DNA from: Amphibacillus jilinensis Y1
Lineage (GTDB): Bacteria; Bacillota; Bacilli; Bacillales; Amphibacillaceae
Direction of reading: 5' to 3'
DNA length: 64,000 nucleotides
NCBI RefSeq assembly: GCF_000306965.1
Contig: NZ_JH976434.1
Coordinates: 1,021,807-1,085,806 of the forward strand
Under the pieces are notes generated by a model, which worked only from the letters and a program-made list of their open reading frames with translations, was not told where the DNA came from and did not search any database. Of the stretch, positions 29,429-37,774 are shown one piece after another (within the stretch, counting starts at the first letter, position 1; each line of letters begins with the position of its first letter). The translations under genes and the position numbers were made by a program.

Positions 29429-30088
29429 TTAACGAGTTAAGTGCATACTTGTTAAATAAATACGATAGAATAAGGCAAACAACAAGTAACTGTATAGACT
29501 ACTCAAGAAAGCGAGATAAAAAATCCCGCTGTACCAACCAATTATGATGAATATCGCCGTCAATAGAATAACGCGCACACTAAATTTCAAATGCAATAAA
29601 AGCAAAAGCGCTTTTTTAAAGTACGCGTTTAACTTAAAGTCATAATGAACAAACGTTATCAATAAGCAAAGAGCATAGAGTGCAAAAGCAAAGGCAACAA
29701 ACAAAAACAAATAAAACAAGGCCATTTGATTTTCGCTAAAATAAACAATGTCAACGATTAATATCCCTGTAGCAATTGTGATAAATAGACCGATGACTAA
29801 GCTCTGTTTATATGTCTTTTTCAAATAGTAAAAATACCCTTGCTCAATACTATCTTGCTGATTATGAATGACCCAGTGTCTAACAACCGAAAAAAGAGCA
29901 ATGGTTGCCGGAATCAAACTGAAGGCTAGAAGGAAGAGCAAAGTTAAAATAAAGAAAGGCCTGTCAACAGAATTAGCCATTAACAAATGAGACAAAATGA
30001 ACCAAACAGGTAATGTGGCAACTAGCCATTTAACACTTAAGCTAAAGAATTTAATAAAATAAACACAAAACTTATAAACAGTTTCCAT
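29429..30088 (-). CDS. DUF624 (YesL-like) membrane protein
   Basis: A 219-residue protein with five or six membrane spans. It belongs by its layout and position to the DUF624/YesL family, often encoded beside carbohydrate ABC importers and YesMN-type two-component systems in Bacillaceae. The molecular role is not known. The ATG at 30088 has AGGAG before it; a GTG one codon earlier is possible. It lies between the permease and ROK genes. Confidence 0.75.
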   Translation of the reverse strand: METVYKFCVYFIKFFSLSVKWLVATLPVWFILSHLLMANSVDRPFFILTLLFLLAFSLIPATIALFSVVRHWVIHNQQDSIEQGYFYYLKKTYKQSLVIGLFITIATGILIVDIVYFSENQMALFYLFLFVAFAFALYALCLLITFVHYDFKLNAYFKKALLLLLHLKFSVRVILLTAIFIIIGWYSGIFYLAFLSSLYSYLLFALFYRIYLTSMHLTR

Positions 30089-30117
30089 CACCCGCTTCTC
30101 CTCTCTTATTTATCGAC

Positions 30118-30945
30118 TTAGCCCTTTACTGCCCCTTCAGCAATACCGTCTAAAATATATTTTTGCAAAAAGACATAGGCAGTAATGAGTGGAATTGTTG
30201 TAATGACCAATGATGCTAAGATCTTCGGCCAGTCGTTATTGTATTCACCGAACAATGTATTCACAGATAAAATAATCGTGTAATCATTAACATTTGTTAA
30301 CATAAGAAGAGGTAATAAAAAATCATTCCAAATCCACAGTAAATTTAAAATCCCAATCGTAACAAGTATTGGCGATAAAAGCGGAAGAATCACCTTAATA
30401 AATGTTTGCATTTCATTTGCTCCATCTATTTTGGCAGCTTCTTCTAATTCTTTCGGAATTGTTTTGACAAAGCCTGTTGTGAGGAAAATCGACATGCTCA
30501 CCCCTAAACCAATATAAATAAGCCCTAACCCTACCGTTGATCCTTGAATACCAATCATGTTTGCCATGCGAGTTAACGTGATCATAATGGAGTGAAAGGG
30601 AATCAGCATGGACGACATAAAGAAGAGAAAAATGATCTGACTTAACTTCCCTGGTGTGCGGGCCAATTTGTAGCCTGCCATGGAGCCAAATAAGACAATG
30701 CCAGCAATCCCAATCCCTGTAACAGTAAGCGAATTCCATAGTGCTTGGGCAATATTGATTTGTGAAAATGCTTCAGTATAGTTGGTAAAATGTAATGTTG
30801 TTGGGAGTTGCAAGACACTGTTAAATATTTGATCTTGGCTTTTAAATGAGTTGATGACGACCATATAGATAGGAAAAAGTGAGATTGCACCAAATGCGAT
30901 CAATATGACCATGTTAAAAATTGAAGATAATCTGTTTTTTTTCAT
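30118..30945 (-). CDS. Sugar ABC importer permease (MalG/LacG type)
   Basis: A 275-residue inner permease subunit with six spans. The EAA loop, KELEEAAKIDGANEMQTFIKVILPLLSP near residue 180, contacts the ATPase. The C terminus YILDGIAEGAVKG is typical of MalG-type partners in CUT1 importers. Its ATG overlaps the stop of the other permease (ATGA), with GGAAGGAGG before it. No ATPase gene is nearby, so a shared MsmX-like ATPase elsewhere is expected. Confidence 0.93.
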   Translation of the reverse strand: MKKNRLSSIFNMVILIAFGAISLFPIYMVVINSFKSQDQIFNSVLQLPTTLHFTNYTEAFSQINIAQALWNSLTVTGIGIAGIVLFGSMAGYKLARTPGKLSQIIFLFFMSSMLIPFHSIMITLTRMANMIGIQGSTVGLGLIYIGLGVSMSIFLTTGFVKTIPKELEEAAKIDGANEMQTFIKVILPLLSPILVTIGILNLLWIWNDFLLPLLMLTNVNDYTIILSVNTLFGEYNNDWPKILASLVITTIPLITAYVFLQKYILDGIAEGAVKG

Positions 30946-31871
30946 GATTCTACCTCCTTCCCTCGCATTACATACACTTGAACAATAGTGATTATGAGTA
31001 TAATGACAAATAAAATCATTGACTTCGCATTCGCATAACCATATCTAAAATTACCAGAAAAAGCTTCTTCAAATATATTCAAAGCCACAACTTGTGTACT
31101 ACGCCCTGGTCCGCCTCCCGTTAATCCATAAACCACATCGAAGACTTTAAAAGCTTCATTTAAAGTTAAAAATACACATATTGTTATCGCGTGCATAATC
31201 ATGGGTATCGTAACATGGATAAAATTTTGAAATGAAGAGGCGCCATCTATAATAGCTGCTTCTTTTAAGTGAACAGGTACACCTTGCAAGGCAGCGATAT
31301 ATATAATCATCATATAACCGGTTCCTCGCCAAATCGCCACGATAATAATTGAATAGAAAGCAACGTCTGGATTGCCAAGCCAGCCCTGATCCAGAAGAGA
31401 CAACCCATACTCCGAAAGCTGAGGTAAGACAATAGTGAAAATAAACGACCACATAAAGGCACTGATGATCAAGCTAACCATGTTCGGCATAAAAAATACG
31501 GTGCGAAATAAATTTCGCGTTCTATTTCGATATTCAATTAATAAAGCAATCAACAAAGCTAAGACGTTCTGAACAATGACGACAATTGATGTATACTTAA
31601 TTGTCAATAACATCGATTCTTTAAAATAAGGATCGTTTGTAAAAGCTTCAATATAATTTGATAATCCAACAAACCGTGTCACTTGTGAAGCCGCATTCCA
31701 ATTAGTAAAGCTATAATACACTGCACCAATCAAAGGGATTAGCATGAACAATGCATAAAATAAAAAGGCTGGTGTTAAAAACATTAAAAAAGATAAGCAC
31801 TTTTTCTTTTTAGCTTTATTAAATCGAAACGTGTTGGATTTGGTTTTTACAGTTGCAAGCTCTGTATCCAT
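30942..31871 (-). CDS. Sugar ABC importer permease (MalF/UgpA type)
   Basis: A 309-residue permease with six spans and a basic N-terminal tail. The EAA loop is LKEAAIIDGASSFQNFIHVTIP near 215, and GLTGGGPGRSTQVVALNIFEEAF is typical of CUT1 family members. It forms the channel with the MalG-type permease whose gene overlaps it by 4 bases. GAAGGAGG precedes the ATG. Confidence 0.93.
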   Translation of the reverse strand: MDTELATVKTKSNTFRFNKAKKKKCLSFLMFLTPAFLFYALFMLIPLIGAVYYSFTNWNAASQVTRFVGLSNYIEAFTNDPYFKESMLLTIKYTSIVVIVQNVLALLIALLIEYRNRTRNLFRTVFFMPNMVSLIISAFMWSFIFTIVLPQLSEYGLSLLDQGWLGNPDVAFYSIIIVAIWRGTGYMMIIYIAALQGVPVHLKEAAIIDGASSFQNFIHVTIPMIMHAITICVFLTLNEAFKVFDVVYGLTGGGPGRSTQVVALNIFEEAFSGNFRYGYANAKSMILFVIILIITIVQVYVMRGKEVES

Positions 31872-31942
31872 ATCAATAACCTCCTTCGCTATTTAAAAGT
31901 TAATAGGCAACAGTATAAAGTTGCCTATTAACTTTTTTCACT

Positions 31943-33220
31943 TTAATCTAACGCTAATGATTGTTCCCATGTCCGATCTAACGCTTCTAATACATCATCT
32001 TGACTGTCTGAACCTGCTAAATAGGTTTGGAAAACGCGCTCTGATTCTGATTTAACCGCATTAGGTATTGGTGGATCTTGATAAGATCGTCCTGCCTCCA
32101 CGTATTCCATTGCTTCATCTAACCATGGAAAAGGTTCGAAGTCATGATTAGTCGAGACTGGATTAAAGAGTAAGTCTTGGAATAAGTCATTTGAAGCTTC
32201 ACTTTCTAAGAAATAGTTCACTAGATCCTTTGCTATATCTTTATGATCACTGTCCTTAGATACAGCTAGCGATGTTGATACACTTGCATTAATTAATGTT
32301 GCTTCTGGATTATCATTAATAGGTAAGGGTGCCACTCTAAAATTAAGCGCTTCATTTGAAGCTAGAATAGACTCTGCATACCATGGCCCTTGCACCCACA
32401 TAGCAGCTTCTTCATTGGCAAACATGTTACTACCTTGTGCACCATCAATTTCAAACGGTCGATCTGTTCCGTGCTGATTCTGAATGTCCATCATGTCGAA
32501 GAAACCTTCAAATTCCTTTAGTGATGCATCATTATTATCCATCCGCTCAAAGAAATCCGGTTTTTCTGTTTCTGCAAGCGCTCCTACTACTAATGGTAAA
32601 AATAATTGTGGAATGTTACGTTCCTGGAATGAGCGAATGAACGGTGTCACATCATTTTCATTTAACGTTTCCACGACCGTTTCCATCTCACTGATCGTTT
32701 CTGGCACCTCTAAATCATAAGCTTCAAAAATATCAACATTATACAAATAACCCCAATATATTGTTTCTAAAGGTGCGGCTAAAACTTTCTCATCTCTCGT
32801 TACCGCATTTAATGGCGCATCCAATAAATTTTCTACAAATGGCAAATCAGACAAATCTTCTAAGTAACCAGCGTTATCATAGACAGGTATATTGTTTAAA
32901 GCATGTAGCGTAAAAACATCGGGGCTATCATTTGAAGACAGGCGCGTTTGTAAAATTTGAGCTGCTTCATTTGGACCCGGCATTTCAAGTTGGAATCGAA
33001 CGGTTATGCCGTTTTCCTCTTCGTAATACTCAGTAAAGCCATCTAAAAAGTCCTCATAGTACGTTTTAAATCGCGGTTGATCAATAAATACTTTTAATTC
33101 CACATCATCTGAAGCATTCGCACCCTCATCTGTAGTTTCTGAAGTGTCTGCATCGTTTCCACATGCAACGATTAAGACAAGGGTGGTCATTACAGATAGA
33201 ATCATGAATAACTTTTTCAT
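31943..33220 (-). CDS. Sugar ABC importer substrate-binding lipoprotein
   Basis: A 425-residue extracellular binding protein. The first 20 residues are a lipoprotein signal with lipobox LIVAC, after which an acidic linker rich in Asp, Glu and Thr precedes the mature lobe. The family 1 solute-binding pattern is seen in QTRLSSNDSPDVFTLHAL and NEEAAMWVQGPWYAE. It captures an oligosaccharide for the two permeases encoded downstream. The ATG with AAAGGGG eight bases upstream is preferred over the adjacent GTG. A cre site lies directly before it. Confidence 0.93.
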   Translation of the reverse strand: MKKLFMILSVMTTLVLIVACGNDADTSETTDEGANASDDVELKVFIDQPRFKTYYEDFLDGFTEYYEEENGITVRFQLEMPGPNEAAQILQTRLSSNDSPDVFTLHALNNIPVYDNAGYLEDLSDLPFVENLLDAPLNAVTRDEKVLAAPLETIYWGYLYNVDIFEAYDLEVPETISEMETVVETLNENDVTPFIRSFQERNIPQLFLPLVVGALAETEKPDFFERMDNNDASLKEFEGFFDMMDIQNQHGTDRPFEIDGAQGSNMFANEEAAMWVQGPWYAESILASNEALNFRVAPLPINDNPEATLINASVSTSLAVSKDSDHKDIAKDLVNYFLESEASNDLFQDLLFNPVSTNHDFEPFPWLDEAMEYVEAGRSYQDPPIPNAVKSESERVFQTYLAGSDSQDDVLEALDRTWEQSLALD

Positions 33221-33242
33221 CACTTATTCCCCTTTCTTTATT

Positions 33243-33256
33243 TGAATGCGCTTTCA
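33243..33256. promoter_or_regulatory. cre site before the binding-protein gene
   Basis: TGAATGCGCTTTCA matches the CcpA consensus TGWAANCGNTNWCA with one mismatch and is nearly palindromic. It occupies the 61-base gap between the response regulator and the binding-protein gene, so repression or roadblock of the importer genes by CcpA is likely. Confidence 0.7.
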
Positions 33257-33281
33257 TTATAAGGGTATTAAGTACAGATTA

Positions 33282-34367
33282 TTATTGATTATCTTGATTT
33301 GCTTTTTTGGACATTATTAATTCTTTAGGGGTACACCGAAAATACTTTTTCCATACACGGTAAAAATAAGAGAGGTCGCCATAGCCAACTTGTTCTGCCG
33401 CATGCTTAATCTTGACTGCATCGTTAACGATTAATGCTTCCGCCTTCTTCATCTTTAATTCAATAATATATTCTGTTAAATTGTTACCATATCTTTGTTT
33501 AAATACCCGGCTTAAATACTCTCTCGTCACATGAAATTCATCAGCAATTTTACTTAATGATATATCTGCATCACTGTAGTTTCGATCAATATAATCCCTT
33601 ACATCGATTAAATTTAAAGCATTATTGCCGATTTCGAGTTTCTTATCTATCAGCATGGCAAAGATGTCATGATAAATTTTAGTCAATGCAGCCAAATCTG
33701 ATTGTGCATCTATTCGATTTAAATAACTAATCGATAACTGATCCAATCTTAAGTTATAAGTGTATAAAATATCTTCAATCGATTTATTTAACTCTCTTAA
33801 AAATTTATTGAGAAGTGGCTTGTCGCGGTAGATTGCTTCACCTTGATCCGCAAGGGAATACGCAATAAGCTGATCAATCTGGTCTAAATGATTGTTTTCA
33901 AATCGCGCTCTAACATTGAACACAATATCCTTGAGACGCTGCATTTTTTTCGCATCTATATCTTGAAGCCATTGGTTATTTGTTAAAGAACGTGCTAATT
34001 CAATTTCAACATGTTCTAAAGCTTGATTTAATTCATGTTTGTTAATTGGCTTTAATAAATAATCAATAGATTGTGCCTGAATCGCTTGCTTAACATAGTC
34101 AAAGTGATCATAACCACTAATAACTAATGTCTGTGTAGAAATCTGACTCTCTTTTAAATAGTTAAGCAACTCGACCCCTGACAAACCTGGCATCTCCATA
34201 TCTGTAATAATAAGATCAACTTGATGACGCTCTAGATGTTGAATAACGTGTTGGGCATCATCAAACATACCGACTACTTCCATATTATAAACATCCCACT
34301 GACCCAACTGCTTAATTGTTGCGATCGTAGTTGGCTCGTCATCGACAATAATTACTTTATACGTCAT
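33282..34367 (-). CDS. YesN-type response regulator with AraC domain
   Basis: A 361-residue regulator: receiver domain (1-120) with VDDEP, phospho-acceptor Asp in LIITDMEMPGLSG and Lys in LLKPINK; a linker; and a C-terminal AraC DNA-binding domain (260-355) with FHVTREYLSRVFKQRYGNNLTEYI and AAEQVGYGDLSYFYRVWKKY. It pairs with the kinase encoded two bases upstream and should activate the adjacent importer and glycosidase genes in response to an external sugar. GGGAGG inside the kinase gene serves as ribosome binding site. Confidence 0.92.
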   Translation of the reverse strand: MTYKVIIVDDEPTTIATIKQLGQWDVYNMEVVGMFDDAQHVIQHLERHQVDLIITDMEMPGLSGVELLNYLKESQISTQTLVISGYDHFDYVKQAIQAQSIDYLLKPINKHELNQALEHVEIELARSLTNNQWLQDIDAKKMQRLKDIVFNVRARFENNHLDQIDQLIAYSLADQGEAIYRDKPLLNKFLRELNKSIEDILYTYNLRLDQLSISYLNRIDAQSDLAALTKIYHDIFAMLIDKKLEIGNNALNLIDVRDYIDRNYSDADISLSKIADEFHVTREYLSRVFKQRYGNNLTEYIIELKMKKAEALIVNDAVKIKHAAEQVGYGDLSYFYRVWKKYFRCTPKELIMSKKANQDNQ

Positions 34368-34369
34368 TA

Positions 34370-36109
34370 CTATCTCGCCTCCCTTACAATGGGTAATCGA
34401 ATCTCAATCTCAAATCCTTTTTTAAAATCACTTTTAATAAACAAACCATAATCATGTCCATACATATATTTAATCCGAGCATTTACATTTTTTAAGCCAA
34501 TATGGTAATAATGATTAACATCTTGCTCATCATTCTTTTCCAACTCTGCTTGGAGTTCAGCGAACCGTTGCTCTGTTACACCCATACCATTATCTATGAT
34601 TCGAATCTCTACATCATCAAATACTTTCTCTGCTGATATAAACACGTGCCAATTATCTTGCTTATAAGCAAATCCATGCTGAAAAACATTTTCAATTAAA
34701 GGTTGAAGCATTAAGATCGGAACCTGCGCATCCTTGATCGCTTCATCAATGTATAAATCTATAGCTAAGCGATCTTTGAAACGTTCCTGTTGAATAAATA
34801 GATAATATTCAATGTGTCGGACTTCCTCAGCTAACGTTACACTACAGCCCTCTGTTCGAAGGGTATATTTAAACATCGCTCCCAATGCCTCAATCAAGCG
34901 ATACACGGTAGCACCATCCTCCTGTAGTGCACTATTCCCGATTGTTTGTAACGTGTTATGCAAGAAGTGGGGATTGATTTTGTTCTGTAACATTTTAAAC
35001 TGAGCATCTTTTTTTGCCAACTCACTGCGATATTGTGTTTCAATAAGATATTTAATTTGATTAATCATCTTAATAAAATTATTATTAAGTACGCCTATCT
35101 CATCTTTTCTAAATTGATATGGCTGATGATCAAGTGACCAATCCCCTTGCTCAATTTCTCTCATATTATTGGCCAGTGCCTTAATCGGTTTAATTACAGA
35201 ACAATAAAAATAAGTGATAAAAATGAGATAAAGGCCTATCGATGAAAAACCGATGACCATACTAACTTCCAACAATGATTGACTAAATCTAAATACGCTT
35301 GTCTCTTCAACCACTTTGTTGACTTGCATGTAGTCATCGATTACGCTCGTAAAGAGGTGGAAGCGATCAACATTATAATGGTGGGTGCCCTGAGTAGCGT
35401 TCACCATTAAATCGGTGTGATTAGCTAATAGGCTGGCGGTTTGATCCGTATTTGAATAAACAAGATCGCCTTGTCGATCGGTAATGAACACATAATCAGT
35501 GTTAGTAGCAAGGAGGTCAAAGGCGGTGTCCATTATAGACCAATCCAAAACAATGGATACTAAAGCGATTCGCTCTCTTGTATGGAAATCATTAACCTCT
35601 CGCGTTAACATAAAACCACTATCATGAAATTGAATCGCTTGATGAATGACATCTTGATTTGGGATATAGTCATAGTTAATATAACGATCAGTTGCCAAAA
35701 AAACATGGCGCTGATTCCAATAGGTATAGACTTCAACACCTTGAATCACTTCTGTATTTAGATTGTGGATATTGATCATTTTAGATTCAATATAATTTTG
35801 TGCTGCAAAATTCAATCGTTCATTCCCACGATCTGTCAAACTGGAAATAAACTGCTCATCAAACAGCATTGAATACAAAATTTCATCATACCTCGCCATC
35901 TGTTCTTCAAAATAATTCGTTGCTGTATCCATACTAGCTAAATTCACGTCTAACATTTCATTTCGAATCTCTCGCGATGATATTGTATAGAATGCTATTG
36001 CAATAATCGCAATTAAAATGATGAAAAACAGTGAACCAAAAAAGAAAATACGATAATGCAGTTTTTGCTTGAAGTTGTTTACTAAATATGACTTATTCAA
36101 GACATCCAA
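34370..36109 (-). CDS. YesM-type sensor histidine kinase
   Basis: A sensor of about 579 residues: one span near the N terminus, an extracellular domain of about 260 residues, a second span (near 290), a HAMP region with FRKDEIGVLNNNF, a His_kinase domain with NPHFLHNTLQTIGN (phospho-His), and an HATPase domain with LQPLIENVFQHGF and NGMGV. No suitable ATG exists; TTG at 36109 has AAGGGG nine bases before it, and a GTG at 36127 is an alternative. Together with the YesN protein it probably senses an oligosaccharide or its binding protein. Confidence 0.9.
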   Translation of the reverse strand: MDVLNKSYLVNNFKQKLHYRIFFFGSLFFIILIAIIAIAFYTISSREIRNEMLDVNLASMDTATNYFEEQMARYDEILYSMLFDEQFISSLTDRGNERLNFAAQNYIESKMINIHNLNTEVIQGVEVYTYWNQRHVFLATDRYINYDYIPNQDVIHQAIQFHDSGFMLTREVNDFHTRERIALVSIVLDWSIMDTAFDLLATNTDYVFITDRQGDLVYSNTDQTASLLANHTDLMVNATQGTHHYNVDRFHLFTSVIDDYMQVNKVVEETSVFRFSQSLLEVSMVIGFSSIGLYLIFITYFYCSVIKPIKALANNMREIEQGDWSLDHQPYQFRKDEIGVLNNNFIKMINQIKYLIETQYRSELAKKDAQFKMLQNKINPHFLHNTLQTIGNSALQEDGATVYRLIEALGAMFKYTLRTEGCSVTLAEEVRHIEYYLFIQQERFKDRLAIDLYIDEAIKDAQVPILMLQPLIENVFQHGFAYKQDNWHVFISAEKVFDDVEIRIIDNGMGVTEQRFAELQAELEKNDEQDVNHYYHIGLKNVNARIKYMYGHDYGLFIKSDFKKGFEIEIRLPIVREAR

Positions 36110-36247
36110 ATCTATCAGCCCCTTCACCTGTTATCCAGCTTCTTGTGATGAAAAACCTCATGTGCTTTTGCACTGAAAAACAGTGGAAACAGACAAAACT
36201 TAGATTGCGACCTTTCCAGTCCGAACAACCTAAGTTCTGATTATGAC

Positions 36248-37582
36248 TTACAATCCTTTATATACAATCGTATTAAATGATTCTGCTTTTAACTCAAATT
36301 GATATGGGCGATTCGCTATCATTAAATGCAATGGACGATGATCTTGAAATGGATTCGATATGATGACAACGATCTCCCCATTGGGATTCACAAATGCTAA
36401 TGCGTTACCCGCCCATGGCCCAGTTAGCATTAACCGCTTTGCACCGGGTTGAATCACATGCGAGAAATGCTTCATCACATAATATTCAGGATTAGGCTTA
36501 TAGTCCTGCTTGACTGGGTCTATGGTTAACATACTATTTTGTTTCCATCCCCATGTACTCTCACCATTTGGTTCCAAAATCATATTCCAATAGAAATAAT
36601 TGTTTACACCGTTAGAAAAATAGTGATGATAGAGGTTAAAAACATAGCGAGCATAGCCCCAACTGTTCTCTCCGTCGCCACATTCATTTTCCGTTTGTGA
36701 ATATTTTAATTCTGGGTAACTTTGTACCGTGCGTTGTAGCGCATACTTACCTGCCCATTGATAACCAACACCTTGAATATACTTATAGGCTTCTGGATCA
36801 CTCAGAACTAGGTTGGCATAGACATCATAATCGGACGTTTTCTTATGAATCAACTCATCTAATGGTTCAGGCGCATTAATTGTACCTAACCATATGCCTG
36901 TTTTAATTTTATATTTCTCAAAGGCGGGGCCTAAATAATCGCGAATGAACACTTTTAACTGCTCACCTGTCCAAACACATGAAGGAAACTTCTGGTCTGC
37001 AACAACTTCATTCTGGACATGAATATGATCAATCATAATTCCCTCTTTTTCATACGCTTGAATAAATTTCACAAAATACAAGGCATAGGCGTTTAAAATA
37101 TCTTCTTCCCATCTTAACGTCCCATAATTATAAGCCTTCGGTGACTTCATCCAAGTTGGTGGACTCCATGGTGAGGCAAAGCATTTTAAATCCGGATTTT
37201 GTGCAAGTGCTTTTTTAATATATGGAATTAAAAATTTCTCGTCACGTTCAATAGAAAAATGTTCCATTGAATAATCATTTTCTACTTCATTTAAGCTGTA
37301 CCATTCCATCGCGTAGTCACTTGCTCCAATTGGCAAACGGCACATCGTAAACTTATGGTCCCCTTCAGGATGAAACAGATCATACATTAGTTGATCCTGT
37401 TTTTCTTGAGGTAATTTTGATAAGGCTTTAAAACCTAATTCATTAAAACAACCTCCAAAATGCCCAACCTCTTGAGCGGTTATTTCAGTAACTGTTAAAT
37501 TCACTCGTTCAGTTTGTCCATGATCCTCGTTTCTAAGTTCCCAAGCTTTGTCCTTTGTTGTTGAATACCATTGAATGGTCAT
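36248..37582 (-). CDS. GH30 glycoside hydrolase
   Basis: A 444-residue enzyme of the glucosylceramidase-like GH30 family without signal peptide, so cytoplasmic. FGGCFNELGFKAL near 43 opens the barrel, CFASPWSPPTWMKS near 140 is diagnostic, the acid/base Glu is in HVQNEV near 192 and the nucleophile Glu in YSQTENECGDG near 300. A small beta-sandwich forms the C terminus. Known members act on beta-1,6-glucans, beta-glucosides, beta-xylosides or fucosides; the exact substrate is unclear. GGAGGGG precedes the ATG. It is divergent from the GH42 gene and followed by the kinase gene after 138 bases. Confidence 0.9.
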   Translation of the reverse strand: MTIQWYSTTKDKAWELRNEDHGQTERVNLTVTEITAQEVGHFGGCFNELGFKALSKLPQEKQDQLMYDLFHPEGDHKFTMCRLPIGASDYAMEWYSLNEVENDYSMEHFSIERDEKFLIPYIKKALAQNPDLKCFASPWSPPTWMKSPKAYNYGTLRWEEDILNAYALYFVKFIQAYEKEGIMIDHIHVQNEVVADQKFPSCVWTGEQLKVFIRDYLGPAFEKYKIKTGIWLGTINAPEPLDELIHKKTSDYDVYANLVLSDPEAYKYIQGVGYQWAGKYALQRTVQSYPELKYSQTENECGDGENSWGYARYVFNLYHHYFSNGVNNYFYWNMILEPNGESTWGWKQNSMLTIDPVKQDYKPNPEYYVMKHFSHVIQPGAKRLMLTGPWAGNALAFVNPNGEIVVIISNPFQDHRPLHLMIANRPYQFELKAESFNTIVYKGL

Positions 37583-37598
37583 ATAAATCCCCTCCTAT

Positions 37599-37612
37599 AT
37601 AAAGCGCTTACA
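37599..37612. promoter_or_regulatory. cre site before the GH30 gene
   Basis: On the minus strand TGTAAGCGCTTTAT fits the CcpA consensus except at its last two bases. It lies 17 bases upstream of the GH30 start, between it and the large inverted repeat, as expected for catabolite repression. Confidence 0.6.
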
Positions 37613-37650
37613 TTATATTTTACTTAATCCTTCCCAAGATTCTATTGACT

Positions 37651-37706
37651 ATTTTGCAGGTCAATATTGTACTATATTAATATGTTACAATATTGACCTA
37701 CAAAAT
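37651..37706. promoter_or_regulatory. 56-bp inverted repeat, putative shared operator
   Basis: Two 21-base arms, ATTTTGCAGGTCAATATTGTA (37651-37671) and its inverted partner (37686-37706), match at 20 of 21 positions around a 14-base AT spacer. The repeat lies midway between the divergent GH30 and GH42 genes. TTGACT at 37645-37650 could be a rightward -35 box, which would put the repeat over the promoter. It is not followed by a T run and its place suggests a binding site for a dimeric regulator rather than a terminator. The YesN protein encoded nearby is one candidate binder. Confidence 0.65.
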
Positions 37707-37774
37707 AATACATAAACTTTTAATTGTAAGGGGTTACAATGTGTGTAAACACGCTTTTTAGAAAGGGAGCTAAT

